Origin: Ryuthela nishihirai
Lineage: Eukaryota > Arthropoda > Arachnida > Araneae > Heptathelidae
Assembly: GCA_038380435.1 (NCBI GenBank)
Contig: JAWZYU010000058.1
Span: forward strand, 1,984,001 to 2,048,000
Direction: 5' to 3'
Length of the DNA stretch: 64,000 nt
Position 1 is the stretch's first letter; each line of letters opens with the position of its first letter. The notes beneath the pieces were generated by a model. That model did no database searches. It worked only from the letters and a program-made list of their open reading frames with translations, and was not told the DNA's origin. The translations under genes were made by a program, and so were the position numbers. Below are positions 11,640-23,572 of the stretch, one piece after another.

Positions 11640-14600
11640 GGCTATTGCGCTTCCGACTCCATAGAAGTAACGTACAGCAATGGACTCGCAGCGGCTTTGC
11701 AATTTCTTTATTAAAGGATAAATATCTCCAGTTCGTCTGAAAAATAACTTGGCACAGTATGCCACATCGAATATTTGAACATATTCACACGTTAAAAGGA
11801 GAGAAAAACAAATAAAGAAAAGTTAGCCAAAATAAAATCGCTCAGTCACATTGTGTATCAAACCAAAAACCTCCACCTTCCAAGCCGAGAGACATACCAC
11901 TATGATATCAACTGCTTGTTGATTGAAGTGTTAAAATGGTATACTAAAATTATATGAGAAATATTCAATGTAAATATTTTCATGATGTGTTTGATATTGT
12001 AATAAAATCAATTATGCATGTAAATTGAAAACCTTTATTAAGCAACTAATTGATATTATTATTATTTTGCTTATTGCTATTTCAGCGCTTCTCAGGAACT
12101 AAACACATACCATCATTTGGATTATTGCCTCTATGAAAAAATTCGCTGTATGAAATGAATCCGTTCGATGCAATTATATTATCGTGCGATTAGTAATACT
12201 CTGAACTGTTCTATATTATTTTAATCTATCACAAAGAGCATATTTTAACTTCGAATCTTTGCCTATGTAAACTTTAAAAAAAGGTACAAGTGAAGGAGCG
12301 CATAAACTACTACCATTATCGACCGACTTAGGACACGATCTGAGTACACTGGTATCAATACGAGCAGCACTTTGCCGGTCATTAGTAGTCTTTACATTGT
12401 TATATTTATCTATGTACTTTCCAATGCCTCCGGAAAAGTTTATCCGTGCCATGATGCCCAGGACAGCAGTAAATGCAGATGTGCTGATTAAACGGAAGTT
12501 ACTTCCAATAAATTTTTGTATAATTTCCAGGTTTTATGTTGTTTACAAAATTTTTAATCTCTTCTCATATGTTACTAGTAATCGTACATACAGGAGAATT
12601 TTAACGCACTCTTAACAAAGTTAAATAGCATTAAGTAATAAATAAAGTAAATCTCTCTCTCTCTCTTCTTGTCAACTGTAACTTATATTTTAGAGGATTT
12701 TTTTTTTATTTCAGCCATTTTATGAAACAAAGAAAGTGTATAAACTTTGTTTCTACTGGAATTGAATGTAATATCTTTTTTCCTATTTGATTTTCCGGTT
12801 AGATTCGGGTGGAAAATACCACCGAGGTGACATCTTCCAACCCATCCTATACATGAATGGGATGATCTAGATAGATATTTTGCATCTTCCCATTTATTCC
12901 CTGGACCCTCATGAGATACAAGTGGCCTTTGTACGTTAATGGCACCTCATAACTAATTAACTTTCGATAACCTCATACACACTATGAGGTCCTGTTGTGA
13001 GGTGTGATCATTCCTGTGTGAAGTGATCATTCACGTAGTACTCCTCGAGTTGCCTCCCAACTGAATATCGCGTTTGATACCTTTAATACCTTTTTTATAT
13101 TTTCTCTGATAGTATTATGAAATTGTGAATATATTTAAAATATTAATTGAACGATCAACAGACACTTTCCTACCACTTTTCTTGCAAACTGTTAGAGTGG
13201 CATTTCTTTTACAACCCTTTTTTCTATAATTTCATTTTCAAATGCAAAACATTATATTTTTCCTAATATCATACTTAAATTTTCTGATTTTGGTTTGAAG
13301 TCATAAGTATACGTAGTAAGGATGGGTTCGGCAGCAATTTTTCGAGTTCTGATCTAATCACTGAAGCAAAAATCTGCGAAAATCTAAAGCACATTTATAT
13401 TTGCTGCCTCGGTGGCCCAGTGGTATCACCTTGATTGGAGTCCAGGTTCAAGTACAGATGGCATGATTGTCTGTTAGCTTCAACTGAGTGACTTCGGTCT
13501 TAGTAGGCATGTCCTTGTATGAGAAGGCATGTACAAACGTGGAGTAGTTTCTACAACCTTTTTCTGTCTGATATGCTGCAATTTCATCAAATCAACATAT
13601 ATTCATGGAAATGGATGTTTGCGTTAATTTTTCGTATTATATGCTATTTCAGAGTTTGTAATAATATTATTATGACAAAAATCTGTACTGTTTATTTAGA
13701 AATAATGCTGGTCATATTTTAGCAGTTTTCAAAAGAGAAATTTTCAGTTACTTAATTTGGATATTGTAATTTGAATTAATATTTTTAAACTCAAAATGAG
13801 AATGAAAATCTCTATCATTATAAAATATTAATGTATTTATTACTTTAGTTACATTATTAAATTTTTAATTACACTTACATGTCGGCTCATTTGGGTTGTT
13901 TTACCTCTGAAGGATAGTTTTATGCAAAATACGGGCGAAATTGCCAACTTACAAGGAACCCAATGACTCAGAGGCTGGATAGAGAAAGGGAACCCATATG
14001 AAACTTCTTTTGTCAAGACTAACTCGAGTGTTAGCATAGGTTATGCCCCTTATGTGCACATGGGTTTAATATCTAATCTGATGGGGGGGGGGGGTGTCCT
14101 CACAAACAATCGGTGTTCCCTTTCAAACCGTAGAGAGCAAGGATTTGCAAAAGTAATTTCAACATACTTTGGTTATTTGAATATAGGAACATCATAGCAT
14201 TATGAGTCTAGTGGGCTATCGATTTAATCAACACCTGTTCCCTTTTTCAGGGAAATAATAGTGATGCAAGCAAATAATGGTGCACTAGAGTGTTGCTTAG
14301 CACAGTTTATGTATGCATTAATCTATTATTTTATTGCCGTATATGGGAAACTTTCATTGGTTTGTCTTAAAAGAGAAAACGTGCTGCTCGTATTGATACC
14401 AGTGTACTCTATCATGTTCTGAGTCGGTCGATAATGGTAGTAGTTTATGCGCTCCTTCACTTGTACCTTTTTTAAAGTTTACATAGGCAAAGATTCGAAG
14501 TTAAAATATGCTCTTTGTGATAGATTAAAATAATATAGAACAGTTCAGAGTATTACTAATCGCACGATAATATAATTGCATCGAACGGATTCATTTCATA

Positions 14601-15185
14601 CAGCGAATTTTTTCATAGAAGCAATAAGCCAAATGATGGTATGTGTTTAGTTCCTGAGAAGCGCTGAAATAGCAATAAGCAAAATAATAATAATATCAAT
14701 TAGTTGCTTAATAAAGGTTTTCAATTTACATGCATAATTGATTTTATTACAATATCAAACACATCATGAAAATATTTACATTGAATATTTCTCATATAAT
14801 TTTAGTATACCATTTTAACACTTCAATCAACAAGCAGTTGATATCATAGTGGTATGTCTCTCGGCTTGGAAGGTGGAGGTTTTTGGTTTGATACACAATG
14901 TGACTGAGCGATTTTATTTTGGCTAACTTTTCTTTATTTGTTTTTCTCTCCTTTTAACGTGTGAATATGTTCAAATATTCGATGTCGCATAATGTGCCAA
15001 GTTATTATTCAGACGAACTGGAGATATTTATCCTTTAATAAAGAAATTGCAAAGCCGCTGCGAGTCCATTGCTGTACGTTACTTCTATGGAGTCGGAAGC
15101 GCAATAGCCTAAGTTGCGCATTCGCATTATCAACTATGTTAGTTTCTACTAGGTGCACATAGTGACGCTCAATACCGGGGACTGT
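11564..15185. mobile_element. Non-autonomous DNA transposon with about 805-bp inverted repeats
   Basis: The element begins ACAGTCCCCGGTATTGAGCG and ends with its complement, finishing GGGGACTGT. Left arm 11564-12370 and right arm 14381-15185 are long, closely matching inverted copies. The 2-kb interior (12371-14380) shows no transposase: only short open frames, a tRNA-like SINE head near 13400 and a G-run near 14083. The CAGT...ACTG termini are reminiscent of Tc1/mariner-class elements, but no clean TA duplication is visible (AA on the left, TA on the right). An alternative is two solo copies of a shorter element in opposite orientation. Confidence 0.7.
13398..13520 (+). mobile_element. Possible tRNA-derived SINE head
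   Basis: 'ggtggcccagtggtatcacc' followed at tRNA spacing by 'ccaggttcaagtac' resembles A and B boxes of an RNA polymerase III promoter. The body downstream does not clearly match the other SINE families in the window. Low confidence. Confidence 0.35.
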
Positions 15186-15340
15186 ATGTGTTTGATATTG
15201 TAATAAGATAATTTACATCGCTAGATAAAATATTTATTCATGAAAACAGGTATTTTCAAAGTATTTTATTATATTAAAAAAATTTATAAAAAATATTAAA
15301 TATAATAAATTTATTATTATTATATTATTATTGCATCAAG

Positions 15341-15814
15341 GTTGATTTGCCTATCAGGACGGACACACATGTCCAACATAATAAGCGTGATGTAGTAGTG
15401 CATGTTAAGGTATTGAATGAGATTACAATTATTGAAGTAGGAATAACATCTTAGGATAACCTGCAGACAGTAGAGGTTGAAAAGAAGAGGAAGTATGATC
15501 TGCTGGCTAATGAGTTGAGCCTAATTCACAAGTGTAATGTTAATATTATACCTTATGTTCTGACGTGGGATGGTACTGTAAGTACGTACCATAAAGCATA
15601 TTCAAAGCGACTTGGAGTGGGAAAACATATTGAAGCTTATGTCCAATCTGTGATCTTGAAGAGAACTTTTGAGAGCATCTCAGTCGACTTCAGACGTACC
15701 AGTACGCTAGTAGGCGGTAGCAGGGAACTTATTGTCCAAGCTGCAGTTGAAAAGCTGTACATGACGGATGAGGTAGTGGATGACCAGAATCACCAGGAAG
15801 ACACTACAGAATAG
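15341..15814 (+). pseudogene. Remnant of a retrotransposon C-terminal domain (restriction-like endonuclease type?)
   Basis: One frame runs from about 15341 to the stop at 15814, interrupted by one TAG at 15452-15454. Visible features are an N-R/K-D-VV block, then ITIIEVGIT, then a KKRKYDLLANEL helix and an IIPYVLTWDG strand. This layout resembles the C-terminal nuclease-like segment of some non-LTR retrotransposons, where an acidic residue in an 'ivEvgiT' strand is catalytic. Family assignment is from memory of pattern and is tentative. No upstream RT is left. Confidence 0.4.
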
Positions 15815-15994
15815 AAGAGATAAAAAGATTGTCACAGAAAATTCCATTAAATTTATTTATTTATTTGACCGCCCCTCTTGACTGCCTCAACGCCCCCCAT
15901 TTGCCTCTGGATCCGCTACCGCCCCCATGGAAGTCTCCAGCGCCCACTGGGTGGGGGGGGGGTATCGCCCCCGTTGGGAATCTATGTTCTAGAT

Positions 15995-16029
15995 CATGGC
16001 TATCTATATACCTACCAGGCCCGAACATT
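15995..16029. repeat. Left copy of a 35-36-bp inverted repeat pair
   Basis: This stretch, containing CTATATACCTACCAGGCCCG, recurs inverted at 19414-19449 with very few mismatches. The pair encloses 3.4 kb that contains the RTE fragment and a SINE. Origin unknown. Confidence 0.55.
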
Positions 16030-16202
16030 CTGTTTTTGACGTTACGAACGTGGGGCGATGGAAGAATCGTAGACTAGAAGAAGATATAGGGTCATCGCTT
16101 GCTTCGGGCAAAAAGATGTTTTAAATTTACAAATACATCGGAAAAATGGGAAATTAGCATTCAACCATTTTAGTCTTGATTACTGGGAAAGAAATAGGGA
16201 AT

Positions 16203-16275
16203 GTTTGTGGTGTTTTTCTGCTGAGGTCCTGCCATCCTCACAGATCTACTATGGCATATAAACTGGCAGGCTCGA
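16203..16275 (+). mobile_element. SINE family 2 body fragment
   Basis: 'tttttctgctgaggtcctgccatcctcacagatc' matches the body of the SINE at 6836-7020. It runs directly into the RTE fragment at 16274, so the two may have been joined by insertion or template switching. Confidence 0.5.
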
Positions 16276-16770
16276 GTGTGGAGAAATAGGCGTATACACC
16301 TAAAGACTAAAATTAGACTGTATAATAGTTTGGTTCTTTCTAGGGTTAGTTATGGTAGTGAAACTTGGACACTTTGTAAACAAGATAACAGGAAACTATA
16401 TGCTTTTGATTCCAGATGCTTATGCAGTATCTTGGGCATTAGGTGGTTCAACTTTGTAACTAATGATGAGGTTAGCCAAAGGAATTTGCAACCTCCTTTA
16501 AGCAGCATATTATGCAAAGAGAGACTCCGTTGGTTTGGCCATGTTGCCCGTATGAATAATTATAGATTGGCGAATAGGGTTATGAACAGTGTGCCTAAAG
16601 GCCTCAGAAAGAAGGGGAGACCTAGGATGCGGTGGGCAGACAATGTCAAACAGGACCTTGTTAGGATTGGTGTGCAGTGGCCAGATGCAGTAGATGTAGC
16701 TCAGGATAGACTTGCTTGGAGAACTAAATTGCACGGTCTGGTTGGACCTCCGTAGCCCATGGCTGCTTGA
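16274..16770 (+). mobile_element. RTE-like element copy 3, 5'-truncated
   Basis: Only the last ~160 codons of the RT polyprotein remain (open 16276-16755), with WFGHVARMNNY, the GRPRMRWADNV tract and the VGPP C-terminus, followed by the short 3' UTR and a (GAT)3 tail. Severe 5' truncation is typical of target-primed reverse transcription. The sequence is close to copies 1 and 2. Confidence 0.85.
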
Positions 16771-17649
16771 TGATGATAAAAGAAAATTCCATACACTCCT
16801 CATGGCTCAAAATTTGGTCACTGTATTCCTAGCCAGGTACACTAATCATTGGTCATTATCTTTCAAATGTTATGTGATTGCAAATTGCTTATTAAATGAT
16901 TGAACAAAATATGCTCATTTAAACTTGATTTATTATTGCTGATAATACTCATTGAAATTGTGGTCACATTATGAATCATGCAGAATTTTTAAATCTTAAA
17001 TTTGTTTTTTGTTCCAAGTAGTTTTTGACCAGAAATGAAATTTATGAAAAAAATGTATGTGAGAAGTGGCATGGAAAAGAATTTTTTCAATGATATAAGG
17101 ATTACATATCATTATCTGCATCTATTTCACTAAATAAAATGGCTCAAAGATAAAGGCAACTTCAACTCTGAGAACTGATCAGTAGATTAAGAGTAATTGA
17201 GTTACTATTCATAAAAGGTTGAACAGCAAACCAAATAAAAAATGAATTCAAATATATACCACTGATGGGCATCTTTAATATTTTACAGCAATGTAGTAAG
17301 TTTTCTCTTCTTTGAAAACTTTATGCTTTGAACAGAGTCATTTTTGAATTTGGAATTTTCAACAGAATGTTACAAAACAAATTTAGTGCTTTCTCAGTAA
17401 GTTTCCTTAATGTTGATCCAGAGGTGCAAAATAATCTAAATTTAAATACTGAGATTCAAAGCTCTTCAAACATAAAGTTTGTAAAATGAAATGCTGATTT
17501 TTTGAACATATAAATTTATCTTCATGTTCTTCACAAATTATTGCTTGGAAATTTTGGAATGCTGTAATACTTAAACATACAAGAAAATCTTTTGGCCATT
17601 TCAGACCACCTCTGCTGTTTTCAAGCAAATATTTTTATTACATGTGAAG
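16771..17649. other. No gene recognised
   Basis: AT-rich sequence with short open frames only; no repeat family recognised. Confidence 0.45.
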
Positions 17650-17661
17650 AATCAATCTCAA

Positions 17662-17948
17662 TTTGGTTGGTTGGTTTACCTCTGAGCGGCACTTTTTTTG
17701 CACACAATGGACTAAATGGCCAGATCACAAGGACCCCGAAGGCTCAGAGACGGTTGGGGGAGGGGACCCACTGGAATGGCTGTTGGGAGACAAATGGTAG
17801 CCTCCTGTCAAGGCCATCCAGCGTGTTATTTAACGTGCACAGGGTATGGTTCTGTCAGACATGGGACCACGGTGACCCATCTGGGACTCAAACCTGGGAA
17901 CTGCAGATCATGAGCCTGGCGCGCTACCGACTGAGCCACCCCCGCCCC
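17662..17948 (-). mobile_element. SINE family 1, full-length, with 12-bp target duplication
   Basis: On the minus strand it begins with a tRNA-like head (GGTGGCTCAGTCGGTAGCGC, then the B-box region CCAGGTTTGAGTCCCAG) and ends with 'gtgcaaaaaaagtgccgctcagaggtaaacc'. AATCAATCTCAA flanks it at 17650-17661 and 17949-17960, a clean target-site duplication. Confidence 0.88.
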
Positions 17949-17960
17949 AATCAATCTCAA

Positions 17961-19413
17961 AAGCAGTTTCATACATCAAGAGAATTTTACAATTTGCACA
18001 TTTTAAAGTCTTACCTATAGAATATGCTACATAGCCACTGATAAAAACCAACATCTGCTTAGTCTCATCTGTAATACATACAACTTCAGACTCCTCAATA
18101 ACATATTCAAAATCTTTATCAATGTCAGTACTCATTCTGTCACAAACAACAATTTCCAATAAATTCTTTTAATGTAAACTAACCTTTTTCTTTCTTAATA
18201 TATGAAAGCAGAATTGTATATCTTGAATGGATGAGGAATTTAGACTTCAGATCAGTTATGTTTAGAGTACCTTCTAAGTTTTATTTTCTAATTTTAATAT
18301 TTATCATTTCTAAGGCCATGTGGTAGAGAAATAAATATTTTGAATGCAAGTGATATATATATAGGGTTTGTGGAATATTTCATTTTTTGCCATATAGGGG
18401 TATTTATTAATTTATGGTTGAAATTCAAAACCATACTTCTAGATGAAGCATGAACTTGTATGGATACTTCAAAACAAACATATTTAATATGTATCATATA
18501 CATTTGCATTATTACTTCTGGGATTGGTTACACTTTTTTTGTATATCAAAAATAGGTTTAAGTATATATTTTTATGTACCACCATAGCATTAAATTCCAT
18601 TAATGCTATGATGGTATGATAGCAAAATACAGAATTCTCAGCATAAGTCACTTCCTTGAGTAGCACCAATGTAGCACTGATCATATTGGTTTGCATATTT
18701 TAAACTTATTTGATAAAAACTCATATCTGATTCATAATATAAACTTATTTGATAAAAACAAACCTTATGTAAGTAAAGTTACACATACATATCTGTTGGG
18801 TATTTATTATGCAACAATACATAAAATCAAAATATAACCTTCCCCAAATTGCTAACAATTAGAAATCTTCAAATTCATGAAACCAACATATTTGATAAAT
18901 AATTAAGGAACATATATTTATATATACATAGCATAATATTCAATAAACATAAGCAATTTCCTTATGTATACACGAGACTTGATATACTGAAGAATACTGT
19001 ATTTTATAATATAGCATTTAAGCTAGTTTTGAATAAAAGTTTAAATATTGATGGTCCTTACAGCTGTTTCCTATAGCTGTCCTCCCCACTACACTTTCAT
19101 TTATTAATCAGTAAATATAAATTAATGGTATATGTTTTAAAAGTTTCAATTTAACGCTCATCCTTAAAATTAGGCCTAACTTTATGTGTGGTAACAGGTA
19201 ATCGAAAACGTAGCTAAAGTATTACAATAAATTTTATTATTAGCGAAAAATATGATATAGAGACTCAAAATAATAACTGTAACTTACCTTTGAATAATAT
19301 AATCATTTTAGGTTTGAAAAACACATAAAAAAAAAACACTTAGCACATACTACAACCGTACAGATAGCTCTGAAGTAGCACTCGGTGTGTGACGTCACAA
19401 CTAGACTCTGGCG
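17961..19413. other. No gene recognised
   Basis: AT-rich sequence with scattered poly-A and TATA tracts. No coding or RNA feature found. Confidence 0.45.
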
Positions 19414-19449
19414 AAATGTTCGGGCCTGGTAGGTATATAGATGGCCATG
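19414..19449. repeat. Right copy of the 35-36-bp inverted repeat pair
   Basis: Inverted counterpart of 15995-16029. Confidence 0.55.
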
Positions 19450-20068
19450 TTCATACCCGCTCAATAACTGCTTGGAGATATGGGAATGAAATCCTTAGTC
19501 CTACGTAAGATTCTGTGCTGGTGCCTATAGAATGATTACTTACACAAAAAATAAAGGATAAATGAATGATGAACAGGTAAAGATGATGACGAGTAATAAT
19601 TGAGGTGTCACTTTCCACTTCTCAAAATAATGGATTTAATATAATACATATAAAACCTTGAAACAACAGATATAACTAATTTTAATTAGATGATATGGCA
19701 AAAGGTGAGTGCTGCTCGATACAGGTACAATAGATCAGTAGCCAAGCGTGCTAAGCACTCGGCCACGGACGGCGGGAAATAATGTTACTTATCTCATATA
19801 AAATAACCTTTTAAAAATAGATTGGTGATAAAAAATGGCGGCATCAGAAATAAGTCAAAACACTAAAATTAGGGAGGCCTGTGAATAAGGGTTAGTAATA
19901 AACTGGTCTGTAAATGGTACCTAGGTAGTCACTGGAAGGAGAGCTATGCACCAATCCCCTGTGATGATGCATAGAACCGGCCAGGCCTAGCACCTAATGT
20001 CCGACCCCGCCATCTCGTGGTGCAGACCGTTAGTACCTTTCAAAAGAGATACTCTCTTGTGGAAGTGA
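19450..20068. other. Intergenic, with a SINE family 2 head on the minus strand
   Basis: At 19730-19790 the minus strand reads GTGGCCGAGTGCTTAGC, a tRNA A-box-like head as in the SINE at 6836. No gene seen in the rest. Confidence 0.45.
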
Positions 20069-23000
20069 ACGGAAGGGGAGGGCTGCCAGATAAGTGTGGC
20101 CTACTGATCTGGACAACTATGGCTACTTTTCTTTTTTTTCTACCCTGCTGAGGAGTGGTCAACCACACAGGGTCCTGGTGCTGACCATATAAACCCACTG
20201 GACTGGACAGATATATGGCTCTGAGCTTGATTATGGATCCTGATTTTGCTGCACTGGTGGGCTTCTGTGGAGGGAAAATCTTCCGCTGTGTTTTCTGTTT
20301 GTTTGTGGGTTGACAGCCCCAAGTGAATAGATTCGCAGGATATGTTTATCAGCTGGTGGATAATCCTGAGCAGAGGTCATCGCAGGCACCTGAACTCTTT
20401 GCTTCTATTGACATCGTCAAATTCTACATTGGAGGAAGTCTTCCAGTGTAGATGGCTTCAGCCTTTAGTGGTGGGGGAACGGGTCTTTGCCCCATGTCTG
20501 CGATTAGGGGGCTGTTTGATATTGTCGGCATTCCCTCTCTCAATAAACATAGTTTTTTTAAACATCCCACTAACCATTTTCTCTCCATAGGTAGTTGGAA
20601 TGTGAGGACTCTGCACAGAGCTTTTTCTCTTGATATCCTCACACAAGAATTCCACCATTATAATTTAGATATTCTCGGCTTGCAAGAGACTAGATGGACA
20701 GATAAAGGTCAGATTCTTAAAAATAATCTTAAATTTCTCTTTTCAGGGAGGGACGACAAGAAGCATCACCAAGGCGTGGGTCTGCTTCTCAGCAGACATG
20801 TTAGTGATGCTCTTCTAGGATATGAGTGCATTAATGAAAGGTTTCTTACAGCAACATTTCAGACAAGCGTTAAAGACCTGAATGTTATCTGCTGTTATGC
20901 CCCCACTGAGGATGCCGATGAGGATGAGAAGGATAGGTTTTATGAACAACTTCAGGATATTTTGAATTCTGTCAAGAAAGGAGATATTACCCTTGTTCTT
21001 GGTGACTTCAATGCCAAAGTTGGTACTGACTCTGACCTTTGGGGAGGGGTGATTGGCCCTTTTGGTATTGGTAGCTGCAATGGCACTGGGCAACGTCTCC
21101 TACAGGTAAGTAAACTCAATGGTTTCAGAATAACTAATACATATTACAAACACCGCGACATACATAAGTACACATGGGGTTCACCTGATGGGCTGCATAG
21201 GAATATGATTGATTATGTATTAATTAACAGCAAATGGGCTAGTTCTGTTAGAAATACCAGGGCATATAGGGGAGCTGAAATTGGATCTGACCATTACCTT
21301 GTTAAAAGTGTCTTGCATCTTAAACTTAAAAAGTGTTGTGCTAGGGTTAAAAAATTTGCTTTTAATACTAAAGCTCTGAAAGACCCAGTTATAGCCAAAG
21401 CTTACCATGATAGGTTACTTAGTCATTATGACAGTCATGGTTTGCTTAATACTGAAGTTGAGGAAGAATGGGATCATTTTAAACAGGCTTTTTTGGACAC
21501 TAACAGTACTCTTTTAGGAAAAAAGGAGCAGAAGAGACAGAATTATCTGAGTGATAAGGCACTTGAGCTTATTTCGGAAAGAAAGAATTGCAGGAATGTC
21601 CTTAATCAATACCCTACTAGTACTAATAGAAAACATTATAGAGAACTTAATAAACGTGTAAAAGATCAGTTAGCTGCTGATAAGAATTTTTGGCTTGATG
21701 GTTTGGCTGACAAAGCCGAGGAAGCATTTAGACAGCACAACAGCAGAGAGATCTACCAGATAGTTAATGATTTGTGTGGTAGAAAACGGACAGGTATACA
21801 GGGATTGAAGGATAAACAAGGTAAAAAAGGTGAGGATTCTGTCATGGCTAGGTGGGCTGAGCATTTCAGTGATATTCTAAACAATGCGGTTAGTTCTATT
21901 CCCATTGTTTGCAATGATGATAGATGCATTGGTGGCTTTAATGTTGGCCCTATAACACAATCTGAAGTTATTTTGGCTGTTTCTAAACTTAAACTTCATA
22001 AATCCCCAGGGATAGATGAAATTACTACAGAAATGCTTAGAGCTGGAAATGTTTTGGTTACCACTTGGATGACTGAAATTCTGAATATCTTTTATGATAA
22101 AGGCATGGTTCCTAAGGATTTTACCAGAGCTATTGTTATCCCTATTTTCAAAAAAGGTGATCGCAGTTCTTGCGATTACTATAGGGGTATTAGCCTACTC
22201 TCTGTTTCAGGTAAAGTTCTTTCCATGATTGTGCTTAATATAATTAAGAATCTGGTTGACAGTCAATTGCGTGATGAGCAATGTGGATTCAGAAGTGGTA
22301 GGGGATGTGTGGATCAGATATTTTCACTTAGGCAGATTCTTGAGAAATGTTTAGAGTTTCAGAAACCTTTGGTTGCTAGCTTTGTTGATTTCAAAAAGGC
22401 TTTCGACTCTGTTGATCGTCATAATTTGTGGTTGATTGTGAAATCATATGGTATACCAGACAAGTTAGTTAACATAATGAAAGCTCTCTATAATAACACT
22501 GAGTCGTGTGTGAGAGTTGGTAAGGCTTGTAGCAGTTGGTTTATCATTACTTCTGGTGTTCGACAAGGGTGCATTTTGTCTCCTTTTCTCTTTAGTTTGG
22601 TTATTGATTATGTTATGCGGAATTCACTTCAAGGGAAAGATTTTGCCCTTAAATGGGCTGGAGATACGAAAATTTCTGATTTAGATTATGCTGATGATTT
22701 AGTCCTTTTGGCAAATGATGTTGATGAGATGAACTCTTTCATTCGAGCTGTTGATGAGACTGGTAGTAGAGTAGGTTTGGTTATAAACAGAGAGAAAACT
22801 AAAGTGATGAAAATTGGTCAAGCAGGCTGTGATTCAGTTAATCTGGATGGTTACAGTCTTGAGCAGGTGTCACAGTTTAATTATCTTGGGAGCTATGTAA
22901 CAGATAATGGTGATGTGCGGCATGAGATTAACAGACGAATAGGGATTGCTGCCAGGACTTTAAGAATCTATGGAGAGTGTGGAGAAATAAGCGTATACAC

Positions 23001-23492
23001 CTAAAGACTAAAATTAGACTGTATAATAGTTTGGTTCTTTCTAGGGGTAGTTATCGTAGTGAAACATGGGCACTTTGTAAACAAGATAACAGGAAACTAG
23101 ATGGTTTTGATTCCAGATGCTTACGCAGTATCTTGGGCATTAGGTGGTTCAACTTTGTAACTAATGATGAGGTTAGGCAAAGGAGTTTGCAACCTCCTTT
23201 AAGTAGCATATTGTGCAGAGAGAGACTCCGTTGGTTTGGCCATGTTGCCCATATGAATAATTATAGATTGGCGAATAGGATTACGAACAGTGTGCCTAAA
23301 GGCCTCAGAAAGAAGGGGAGACCTAGGATGCGGTGGGCTGACAATGTCAAACAGGACCTTGTTAGAATTGGTGTGCAGTGGCCAGATGCAGTAGATGTAG
23401 CTCAGGATAGACTTGCTTGGAGAACTAAATTGCACGGTCTGGTTGGACCTCCGTAGCCCATGGCTGCTTCAGGATGATGATGATGATGATGA
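20069..23492 (+). mobile_element. RTE-like non-LTR retrotransposon, copy 2, near full length
   Basis: Homology with copy 1 starts at ACGGAAGGGGAGGGCTGCC and ends in a (GAT)n tail at 23471-23492. The 5' UTR is about 380 bp, the 3' UTR very short. This is the best preserved of the three copies. Confidence 0.88.
20452..23456 (+). pseudogene. Endonuclease-reverse transcriptase of RTE copy 2, one frameshift from intact
   Basis: The 850-codon frame from the ATG at 20452 holds an AP-type endonuclease (SIGSWNVRT, LGLQETRW, VLGDFNAKVG, then IGSDHYLV) and the RT (KSPGIDEI, the AFDSVDRH block, GVRQGCILSPFLF and an intact DYADDLVLL catalytic box). The C-terminal ~160 codons, including WFGHVAHM, continue in another frame (22977-23456). 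The shift lies near 22961, where this copy has three Ts and copy 1 has four, so one base was lost from a homopolymer. A sequencing error there cannot be excluded; if so, the element would be fully coding. Confidence 0.87.
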
Positions 23493-23530
23493 ATAAACTG
23501 GCTAAAACACCGAGATGACGTCAGCAGTAC

Positions 23531-23572
23531 ACGTTAAACAACACGCTGGATGCCCTTGACGGGGATGCTAAA
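23531..23572 (+). mobile_element. SINE family 1 tail fragment
   Basis: 'cacgttaaacaacacgctggatg' followed by 'cttgacgggg' matches the SINE body at 61370-61395. Short fragment only. Confidence 0.5.
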
